Below are positions 23,517 to 36,494 of a stretch of 64,000 bases of DNA, in pieces. Where the stretch lies: positions 186,001-250,000 of the forward strand of contig JAPYMA010003003.1 in the NCBI GenBank assembly GCA_035041965.1, given 5' to 3'. Position 1 is the stretch's first letter; every line of letters starts with the position of its first letter. The notes below the pieces were generated by a model that was given only the letters and a program-made list of their open reading frames with translations, had not been told where the DNA came from and made no database searches. Position numbers and translations under genes: made by a program. The DNA is from Anisakis pegreffii (taxonomy: Eukaryota; Nematoda; Chromadorea; Rhabditida; Anisakidae).

Positions 23517-26500
23517 GCTAATTCAACCTCTAGCTGAACTTATAATATGTTAGTTAAAAACTTATAAATCCCTATCAAATTATTCTTACGATTCTGTGTC
23601 TGAAGCTGATTTGTTTTTCTTGCGAAAGCTTCAAAAAAGTTATTCTAAAATGATACTGTTTTTGCATCAAAAGCCGGATGAAGTCGTTGACGCCATACAA
23701 CCGACTCACACGAAGGAGAGTTGCACACTGCTGACGCTGTATACGCCAATACAGCACTCAGCGCTACATCATGCGTTACACTGCCACCTTCCTGAATGCT
23801 GCTGCTTCATCAACTGTTTAATGCAAACACAACAACCAAAACGAACCCAAAATAAACCTACTTATCATTTCATTCATTCGATGTGTGCTTAATATTTTCA
23901 TCAAAACAAACCTATTTCACCACTGCAAACAACAATATTGAAAATAGAACGAATACATTTCAAAACGTGAATTCAGATAACACCAACGCAAATATTAGCA
24001 GCTGGAACCCATCGCAGATAGCAATCAGTCCAGAATTCAACTTCCAACGGACTCGCCGGTGGTTTTATCACATCACGTGTATTCGCTTCTGCAAATTAAT
24101 CTCCTATTCTAAAATTTTTGTAAAATCAGTGAACATCAATAATAATACTAAAAAATGATGAATAAAAACAAAACTGGAAAGAGAAGCAAAAATAAGAGTG
24201 CATTACGAACTAACCACAACCAAAAAGGATATTCGTCGAATACAAAGCATTCGTGAACATAATGCAATATTTCGATGAGTAATACTGAGACAACGGAAAT
24301 GTTGGTGCAGTCTTCTTGAGTAATAGTCGATCCCGTATTGAATTACATGTTAAGCCGCTAGAATAAATAAGTATGATAATAATGATAATGATAACAATGA
24401 AAAGAAGATGAACAATCTTGACTGCGATCAGTAAACGAAAATAACAAAAATGTGCGATGAAGTATAAACAGAGACAGACTCACGGTGCCAGACCAGTAAT
24501 GGAAAGATCCCACAATGCAATCAGCATATACTGAGAATATTCGAAAGAAACAGGAAATAAGCGAAGCAACTGTGACAATGCATCCAGAAATAAAAGGAAC
24601 GTTGCTGTGGACGATCGATTCTGCTGAAAACACATTACTCTGAACATTCTGTTGAGAGGAAGGAAGGAAGGAAGGAAGGAAGGAAGGAAGGAAGGAATGA
24701 GATAGCAACCTGCAGATGAGATGTGAAAGGGCAGTTGAACATATTGCTACCGAACGGATATCCGAGTGCAATCCACTCCTTCTCGATCAACCGATTCAAT
24801 CCAGCAATGGTGCGGTAATAACTGTCCGCACAGATCTGCGCTAAACAACACACCACCACCGACGCATTCAAACCATCTTCATCTATACTCAACAATTTTC
24901 ATTAAACAACTATAACACTACCTTAGAATAATAACAAAACAATTTTCTAACCGGTAATAACCACGGAACGTTGATTATCGACAACTAAATTCACCACTTT
25001 GCGAGCCTCAAGTAGACACTTAAAGACGAGTGCACACCAGCCAGTGTTATCCACTAGCGAATACCAATCCTTTTCGCGTTCTTTGAATTGTGCCATTGAA
25101 TCTGAAGTGAGCAAGCAACAAATCACTTAACAATCATTGGTAATAATAAAATGCCAACCAATAGCGCATAATTCACGAAGTCGATCAAACGAAGTGGCGA
25201 TTTTTGATGATGATATATCGACATCAATTTTACTGACAAGTCTGTTTTTTGGATGTGATCTACAAATTGCGTGTTCGACAATATTCCATAATTCTGAAGA
25301 ACGCATCTCGTTTGAGCATTTCGATGAACGCAAAATAGCACTTCCATTCGTATATGACCAACACCACACTGGAAATCGACCGTTATTCCAATTCGGTATC
25401 AACGATTCGTGAATACGTGCACCATATAAAGTATTCGGCACAACCACACAAAATGGATAACTGAAACTGCATCGATTCACTGCTATTGCCTTACACATCA
25501 TGCACACGTGCGTTCAAATCAGTATAATCAGCACCTTGGTACCTCATTTACACTCTGTTCATCAAAGCAAACAAAGCTCCAATGGGATAGAGCCATCTTC
25601 CAACAACGTTCCATTTCGTTTTGCCAGTCAACGCGATTATTGAACGCTATCTTATAATCATCTAAACCGAAAACATTACTCACATGACTGCTGCTCGGTG
25701 ATATTTCTTTATTCAATTAGAAAAAGAAAAAAACTTTGTTGAGAAACAAAATCAGAGAAACAATGAAAAAAGAAGGTGACGTACTCTGTTGGGAGTTGGG
25801 ATGGACAGCTCCACACGAAAGTTGAAAGAAATTGGTGAGTGATGCCGGTCTTGAGAAATGAAAAATATTGTTCGCTAAATTCACCGCGAATTGACTTCGT
25901 TGTAAATCAAATGTCCAAACTCGAAAATCCTGCGGTGATGCAATAACTGATTTTTTTATTGTTGCTGTTCTACACTTATGAATGTTTTTCAGAGTTAAGA
26001 AAACAAACAAAACATCCACAAAATCTTCACGAAAAAAAAAACGCACAAGTAAAAATGAAAATGAATGAAGGATCGTACGAAACAAACTTTTGTGCATATT
26101 CTGATACAAGAAATAATATCGAGTTGTGATGCAGGTGATGACATTTTACGAAATTTTGGTAATACTCGACTAACTGAAACAAATACGTTCATCAACACCA
26201 CCGAATGAAGTGACAACGAATCAAGTGACTACCTATTGGGTATGATGCGTAGAGAAGTGTCTCGATGGAACACGACGGGAACTGATATTCATCATCGAAT
26301 ATCAAACTTCGACTGCAACACGGATCACGGCGCTGCAATAAGCGTTAGTGTGCGAACCGTTAGGTGCTTGCTTGGCTGTGCGATGATCAAGTAACATCAA
26401 CATAAATCAATAATAAGAATACTTCTGACGGCTCACCTGCCTCGTGAGTGGCACGAAACATATTCGAAAATTGGTACAGTATAACTTGCCGAAAAGATTT

Positions 26501-27099
26501 TCTCGAAACGGTGGATAGAGTAGGACGTGATCGCATTGCGAAGAAACAATCTCACCTAGGAATCAAGTATTGTAGCTCTAAATTTTGTGATTTCGTCATT
26601 GAAAATGTCTTTGAGTGAGAAGCGAAATTGATTCCTATTTCGGTTTCAACATTTGCTTGTCAGTATGAAAGTTGAAGAAATGATTTGCTGCTTTTAAAAA
26701 AGAAAGCAAAAATTGCACAGTTAAAGTTCAGTAGGGAAAAACGAAAGTACAGAAAGTTGCGATAATGATGAAGTAATGCTTGAACGAAGAAGAAAACAAA
26801 TTTGATGAATAAAGCATAAACTTTACCATTAAGTAGAGGAAAGTCAGGAACGTCATCATTCTGCTTCAGCTGAAACAATAGCGATTTCAAGAGAGTAAGC
26901 TTGAGTTAAAGAACTGCTGCATAGTGGATGAGAAAATGAAAGGTGATGCGCAATGGGTAATGCTTAATGCAGCTTGCTCTACCCAAAAATGAGAATGCAA
27001 TAAGCAATAAATGAATACCGCGTTGTGCTCATCATGTTCAAACGCAGCCACATACGAACGAAAGCTATCACGTTGATCCATTGCAGGATGCGGAATCAT
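22826..27099 (-). CDS. Catalytically inactive myotubularin, MTMR10/12 type
   Basis: Exons joining in phase: 27019-27099 (ATG), 26827-26869, 26437-26555, 26233-26332, 26088-26173, 25785-25929, 25543-25661, 25159-25489, 24952-25101, 24710-24882, 24484-24623, 24221-24357 and 23984-24088. Then probably 23657-23801, 23103-23267 and 22996-22826 (stop). A PH-GRAM domain (NGEIVSSQ... LFGKLYCTNFRICF) precedes the phosphatase-like domain (WNNGRFPVWCWSYTNGSA, WYSLVDNTGW, YYRTIAGLNRLIEKEW, FLLFLDALSQLLRLFP). Where active members have HCSDGWDRT, this one reads VVITDEDGLNAS, so the catalytic Cys and Arg are gone, as in MTMR10/11/12. Such proteins act as adaptors for active myotubularins. EFWTDCYLRWVPAANI matches the MTMR10 C-terminal region. 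The junction after 23984 is unresolved. Confidence 0.92.
23488..23516. repeat. (TTTA)n microsatellite
   Basis: Six to seven TTTA units inside a 3' intron of the myotubularin-like gene. Confidence 0.95.
24657..24697. repeat. (AGGA)10 microsatellite inside an 86-nt intron
   Basis: Ten AGGA units. On the coding (minus) strand it is TTCC repeated, lying between the donor at 24709 and the acceptor at 24624, so it makes up nearly half the intron and acts as its pyrimidine-rich tract. Confidence 0.95.
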
Positions 27100-27486
27100 C
27101 ACTGTTGTATTTGTTCTGATAAATCAATTACACTTCTGCAAACCAAAATAAACGCTTAGATGATAAATTATTACTGTTCATTCCAACACCACAATATATC
27201 TATACCAAAAAGATGTGCATATAAACTCCGCACTATAATTGTGCAATCGACAGTAAGTTATCTAACAAAACGAATATTGCAATTAAAAAGCGTTCGAAGA
27301 TAATAACCCAGAACGGGATTCACGTTACAAACGACGCTTTTCCTCATATAGTGGTAAACTCAATGAGAAAACAATAACTAACGGTTTTATGCAAGGGTCA
27401 TTTTATATAGCATGTACAATAATATTAAAATAACAACGATCAGAGCATCGAAAATTACAATTTCAAAATAAGCAAAACAATCAAAC

Positions 27487-27552
<66 letters not shown>

Positions 27553-28344
27553 GCATATAAAAGAAGAAATGCAAATTAGAAAAACGCTAAACATGAACTG
27601 AAATCTGAAAGTTCGATATGCATTTTGATGGAAAGCAGCAGAAGAAAAACGTTACCACATAACAATAGCATAACATCAATAATATTGATTTATATATATT
27701 CATCATAATATTTTAGATTAGAGCCAATAATATAAAAAGCTAACAATAAAAAGATTCTCATCAATTGCGAGGTGACAAATAAATTTTTGAAATAAATCGA
27801 CGAGGAGACAATAAGTCGATCAATCACTGAAAGAATAAATAAATAAACGAACATGAATGATAAACAAAAGTACATAACAATGTTAAACAAATAATAATAA
27901 CAGTAACAATGATAATAATAACAATAATAATGCAAAGTTTGGTCAAAAATACTATTAGCGAAACGTAAAGCTTGTCTTTGTTTAGCTGTGCGAAAATAAT
28001 ATCAAATAAAGAGAACGAGAAGCAATTCATCAACTAGATGCGCAGTAACAATTTGCAAAATTGTTAAAAACATGGTAATAATAATAATAACAATTATTAT
28101 TATTATCACAGTCATTACTCACTGCTTTTTGCTCTCATAAATGAATGAATGAATAATAAATAAATGAGTTCAAAAGGATTGCATCAACAAAAGATGAACA
28201 ATTCAAGCAATAAAAGGCAATCATCATATTATTAACAGCAAATACAATTGCACTCTGAAATTACGCGCAACAATAGCCCGTCATCGAAAGTCTTCTTGTG
28301 AACATTCACCAGCATAAATATCGCCCCACCATTCAATCTCTTTA
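27100..28344. other. AT-rich spacer with long (AT)n
   Basis: Spacer between the Csk 3' end and the myotubularin start, both on the minus strand. It contains (AT)n at about 27489-27548 and runs of AATAAT near 27890-28110. Frames here are Tyr/Phe/Ile-rich artefacts. Confidence 0.6.
27489..27548. repeat. (AT)n microsatellite, about 60 bp
   Basis: Uninterrupted AT dinucleotides that can form a cruciform or hairpin. Confidence 0.98.
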
Positions 28345-31596
<3,252 letters not shown>

Positions 31597-31959
31597 CGAT
31601 TCAACATTCAACGTCAATTGTTAATTTAAGCGAATAACTGTACTCTAATATATTCGGCCTGCAATAAAATTCTTCCAATATGACTGAAAAGAAAATATAT
31701 CTGACTATGAAAAATATCAATTTCGACATTTTTATGCGATCATAATCATGACGGCAACGTTGAAAACAGTTGATAATTCGGACGATGGCAGCAACCTCAC
31801 AATAAAACAACTCAAAGTAAACAACTTCAACGAACGGTAATTAAAAGAAAATAAACAACAAAACAAACAATATTAATTACAGAACAACGACGGTGTGTCA
31901 GATGAGTGTAAAATCGCTAGTTTGTAAAATTAGGTTCGCTTACGACTGGTGGTGGCTGG

Positions 31960-32240
31960 AGGAACTTATGAGAAGGGAAAGGGTTGCGTGGGAGAGAGCG
32001 GTGTTTCCTGGGAGGAAAAGAGGTTATCTGAGAACAGTGGTTACTTGTAAAAGGAATGGACTGCATCAGAAGGAGAGGGGTTACCTGGGAAGGAGAAAGG
32101 TCACCTGAAGGGGAAGAGAACCTCTTGAAACGTAAAAAAGATCCCCTGGATAAAAGGGGTCTCGCAGTTACAACGAATCTTAGGGATAGAGCTGTTACCT
32201 CGGAGAGGGTGGTTCCTCGACAGAGAGTGGGAATAAATAG
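31960..32240 (+). repeat. Degenerate G/A-rich minisatellite
   Basis: A core like GGTTACCTGGGAAG recurs with drift (GGTTATCTGAGAA, GGTTACTTGTAAA, GGGTTACCTGGGAAGG, GGTCACCTGAAGGGG, GGTTCCTCGAC) at roughly 25-35 bp spacing. The tract is much richer in G than its surroundings. Open + frames here are by-products of the repeat. Confidence 0.55.
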
Positions 32241-32406
32241 GCATCCTCGGAGCTAACTGTGATCCATGTAACGAGAAATAAACCATTGATAAACACTAAG
32301 CAACAGCTGGGTGGTTTGAATTCATATTACGAATATAATCAATTTACCTGAGATGAACAACAGGTCAACTGCAAAGTTATACTCATTAAAATGAAATCAG
32401 ACTGAA

Positions 32407-32690
32407 GAGTATTGACCTATTGTGTAGTAAAACTCAAATGCACACTAGTACCAACTGAAATGAATCCGTGCTAGATAGCATTCATCGTTGGTTTAAAAAT
32501 GGTGATCCTGATATTACTACCCTTTTGTGTTAACCTATCCAGTACGGATTCATTTCAGTTGGTATTGGTGTGCATGTAACTTCTACTGCACAACAGATCA
32601 ATACTCTTTCGTGTGGATTCATTTCAGCTAGCATTAGTAGGCATTTAACCTGTACCACAATTGAGGTGAATGCTATCCAGCACGGATTCT
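32407..32690. repeat. Fold-back repeat with 70-bp inverted arms plus a third tandem copy
   Basis: The left arm at about 32407-32478 (GAGTATTGACCTATTGTG ... AACTGAAATGAATCCGTG) is matched in reverse complement at about 32538-32609 with high identity. A third, weaker direct copy of the right arm continues to about 32690. The shared core is GGATTCATTTCAG. The spacer between arms is about 60 bp. It is either a MITE or an inverted satellite fragment; no target duplication is evident. Confidence 0.7.
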
Positions 32691-33542
32691 GCTGAGGTTC
32701 AGCACGGCCCTTAGCCTCAGCTTAGTCTCGGTATCCACTACAGCCAGCAGTAATGAAGCTTAAGCCACAGGAGCGAAGCTCATCCCACGTTTAGACGACT
32801 GCTTGCACCACCGATACTACACACGGTGACTTCAGTATATCTTAATGTATCGCATAGTATGCGTTTTGCAATACGGCCACACAATGGTGAACATGCGTTC
32901 GCATGACTCAAAAATTGAACCGAAACGAACTTTCGGTGATTGAATAGCACGGTAGCACTTAACCCAGCATTTGGCAGGGATGCAGTTATCTCTCACACAA
33001 GGGATAGAGCTCAGGCGGTTGCTAGCAGCATCGTTCATTTTCGTAGACATGTATACCGCAAGATTGACTATAAGATTATGGAAAAACATTATGTTGCAAT
33101 TCTAGTTAATGAGGGCTGCTTCATCGACTACTCATTTAATCTGTGTGCTATGCGAGACCGCATCAAAGCGACTGAAAACTATATGACTATCTGAAGCCAT
33201 TTCAGTCAACCATGAATGATGTTTTGAGTGAGGAAATTCATGCTCAAATCGAACTAGGAGGGCTGAATAAGCGCGTAATCGACTCAACAAATTATCTTAC
33301 TATTAGACCCTTCCGGTGAAATTGTTGAAAGGTACCCGATGTGAATGTGATTTGCCACATGAATAAGTACTTTATATCGGATGAAGTGTGACCGTGATTG
33401 TGTTTTATTTTTGTCAATAATACAACGTGGTCATAGAGAAAATGAAGAATGTTTCTAAGTGTGTGCGACAAAGTGTTGTCGGTTTGAGATTTGCTGAAAT
33501 AAACAACAATCGTATAAAGATGAATAAATATTTCTAGATTTT

Positions 33543-33894
33543 ATGTCCTCACTGCCGAAGTGGTGGCCATATAAGAGTTCACTTCAAGAAGCTGGTCGAC
33601 GGCTTGTTGCCCTATTGGGAGGGATTATTGTAGGAGCGAATGCTGTTACGCATTACTACAAACCTCTGGCGGTAATTCATTATACAATAACGTATCCACC
33701 GTTGATCTTTGTTCTTATAATTACTATCAAGATGAGCCAATGAATTTATTTGCCATCATTATTGAACAGTAACGTTTCAGGAATTTGAAAGTGAGTTGGC
33801 AAAAGGAAAGTCTGAACTTCTGCTCAAGTATAAAGCAATTCATGATGAAAGAGTACGACAAGCAAATGAAAACTATCGCAACCAAAAGCAGTAG
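33543..33894 (+). CDS. 80-residue single-pass membrane microprotein, UQCC6/Brawnin-like
   Basis: Two exons, 33543-33671 and 33781-33894, join in phase 0 between a GTAATT donor and a GTTTCAG acceptor. The protein starts MSSLPKWWPYKSSLQEAGRR. It has one hydrophobic segment at residues 22-36 (VALLGGIIVGANAV), then THYYKPLA and a charged helical tail. The layout and the GA..V.HYY.P pattern, followed by K.EL...L..K, resemble Brawnin/UQCC6 (C12orf73), a complex III assembly microprotein of the mitochondrial inner membrane, 71 residues in human. A TTTCTAG just before the ATG could be a cis- or trans-splice acceptor. Alternatives are another small mitochondrial subunit, such as ATP synthase e. ALKBH1 follows after 49 bp. 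The gene itself is well supported; the family call is tentative. Confidence 0.6.
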
Positions 33895-33943
33895 TGGATT
33901 CAGAAGTGACTTAAATAACGACACTTCACCATCAAATAATGAC

Positions 33944-35635
33944 ATGAGATCTTGGCAGGGTGATCAATTTATTCAAACTGATGCAAATGTTTCAAATAGC
34001 AGGACAGCCGAATGTGCCGGTGGTCACTGTTATCATAGTGGTGACAACGGAAGTGAACGTGTTCATGAAAAAAACATCGATAGTGATAAAAACGATTACC
34101 ACATTTCGAATTCCACCTCAAGAAGTGCGTCACCTGCGGATAGCGTCTTCAAAAGAGCATTCAAATATTACAAGAAACGTTCACCAGCACCTGATCTCAG
34201 CAATGTTATCGACTTTCGTGCAGTATCCGACCCGCGATCGCCAGCAGCAGCATTATTATCTCATGGACAAATTGAACGCTTATCTGTGAAACTAGCAAAT
34301 GAGCACGTCCCATGTGAACCTTTCAAGCGGCTCGGTCTAAAGTTACCATCCGAATGGAATGTGTTCGCTATAGCGAATCGTCAAGGACTGTACATTTTAA
34401 GTGATGTTGTCGAACGCTCAAAACAACTCGAATGGATTTCGAAATGTCTCCATATATATCCAGAAGCGCCGAACAAAACCAATGTGCATCTACATAATCC
34501 GAATGCTAGTGAAGTATGTAAGTGTATGACGAAAAGCATCTACAAAATATTATTCGTGACGAAGATTGAGTAAACAAGCTTATTGTATAAGATTACCTAG
34601 ATATCTGCTTTGTATGTGCATTTATATTTCTGATGGTCACGTGGTCAGCTCATTCATTCTTTAAACCGAATTTATTTATCTCATTGATCACGATCCACTT
34701 TCAGCGAAACTTTTGTAGATATTCAAAAATCATGGAAAGAATCTACGTTGGACTACAATGGGATATCACTATGATTGGACAACGAAAAAGTATCCGGAAA
34801 CAGGTGTTGTGCCATTTTATTACCGTGTACTTGAAAGTAGTCTGTAAAATAAATATCGTGGAGTATTATTCATACAATGGTTTTTAGAATGGCATCATAA
34901 TGAAATGAAAAACAACAACGTAGTAATCGAACAAACGCATTTAAACGTATTACACATTTACAATGATGATGAACACACTTAGAATTATAAACGAATAAGA
35001 GTTGATGATATGCAAATTGCTGAAATATATATATCTAATCGTAACCATCATCTTATTTTTACAATGTTTGAAAGTTGGAATCACAGGTGATCAACTACCG
35101 TCAGAAATCAAATTATTGGCTGAAATAATATCGAATATTCTCGGACTCGGTGAAATGGAAGCGGATGCAGTTATCATCAACTACTTTCCGCCAAAATCAA
35201 CTCTTTCAGCTCACGTTGATCGGTTTATTTTATTCGTTGCTTTCTGCCTATAGATAAATTGATGAATGGTATTAAACGAATTCGTCTCCAGAATGCATCC
35301 GTCTATATCACGTAAACAATCAAACAAGTTATTTCAGTTCCGAGCACGATCTTTCCAAACCACTCATATCGTTGAGTCTTGGACAATCAGCAGTCTATCT
35401 AAGCGGTGGTAGAAGTGTTGACGATTCACTCGATGCGATACTACTACATTCGGGTGATGTGCTAGTGATGCATGCTCAACAACGTCTTGTTTATCATGCC
35501 GTGCCGCGTATTATCAAAACCACTGATTATCGTCTCGAATTATCGAATATCAATACAGATCAGCCGAAAGAGTTAATCGATTACGTGAACACAAATCGTA
35601 TCAGCATAACAATTCGACAGGTTGACAGGCATTAA
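33944..35635 (+). CDS. ALKBH1: ALKBH1, Fe(II)/2-oxoglutarate dioxygenase of the AlkB family
   Basis: Exons: 33944-34513, 34719-34803, 35087-35222 and 35338-35635. The ALKBH1-specific N-terminal block is VFKRAFKYYKKRSPAPDLSN then VIDF. The catalytic domain shows LRWTTMGYHYDW, AVIINYFPPKSTLSAHVD (iron ligands in HVD), SLGQSAVYLSGG, HSGDVLVM, YHAVPRI (third iron ligand) and RISITIRQV (2-oxoglutarate Arg). Family members act on tRNA m1A and related marks in nucleus and mitochondria. The start is uncertain. The frame is open back to 33785 but overlaps the upstream microprotein out of frame; ATG 33944 is the first after that gene's stop. The low-complexity Ser/Asn-rich N-terminus is longer than in mammals. 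The start context suggests processing of a shared transcript. Confidence 0.93.
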
Positions 35636-36494
35636 TCGATTCAGTTATGTAACTTCATATTGTTGCTGTAATGAACGAATTCTATTGTTATCTTTCAATT
35701 AATAGTTCTTACTTTAGAATTTGTCGTTGTCGTGCATTGTTCTTGTTGCTGTATAACAACAGCTCATCAATGAGTCAATAAAAGAACAAAGCAATTTGTT
35801 GACTGCAAATAACCCGAAATATATAGAAGTAATAACTAAGCGACTACGTAACGTGAACGACAACAGTGCAATGTGTTCGCTTGCCTATTCCGATCACCTA
35901 CTAAAAGACTAGAAACAAAATGAACCATATATAGAACAATGCATGTTATAATCAAACAGCAATCTATACGACACACATACAAACACATAATGTATCATCA
36001 AGAAAAGCGCAATTATCAAACTCATTACCGATCAGTGCATGCAGACAGATTGTTGTGCGCTTACGAATACTCGTTAATTATTCCTCTTCATCAAAAAAGT
36101 AAGGGACGTGCACTTGGTAATAAAGTGCTAATGTGACGTTATGCTTGCAATTTAGCTTAGTGAATATGCACATTCAATCTGCTATCTCCATTCATTTTGA
36201 ACTAATCTCGATGTGGAAAATAGTGTTCTAAGCAGTTTGCCTGTTTTTCGAACGATGACAATGACTTGATAATAACGAATGCTAATACAACAGTGATAAG
36301 GATTGTAGTAATCGACGATCACAATAATAATAACGATGGAAGCAAGAGAACAGTAAACGCATCAAAAAGAAACATCAATAATATCATTACGAAAACAACA
36401 ACAATAATAATGAGAAGATGGTTAGCAAAATGCCGAATGTGTTACCGAACAGCTTTGATGGTATTTGATATTCAATCGACAAACAAATCACATT
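35636..36494. other. Convergent 3' flank of ALKBH1 and LIN-10
   Basis: An AATAAA lies at about 35779 downstream of the ALKBH1 stop, in GTCAATAAAAG. The remainder is AT-rich with AAC/AAT triplets near 36270-36410 and no supported gene. Confidence 0.5.

Larger units (their letters stand above)
31597..33542. other. Repeat-rich spacer between divergent genes
   Basis: Lies between the 5' ends of Csk (-) and the UQCC6-like gene (+), so it should contain both promoters. It holds a purine-rich degenerate minisatellite (about 31960-32240) and a fold-back repeat (32407-32690). It also has one unassigned frame at about 32940-33194 that ends EGCFIDYSFNLCAMRDR. Confidence 0.5.

Noticed and set aside
34633..34887. 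Plus-strand frame beginning MVTWSAHSFF
   Set aside because: It is another frame across an ALKBH1 intron and exon. The ALKBH1 frame (LRWTTMGYHYDW) is the conserved one.
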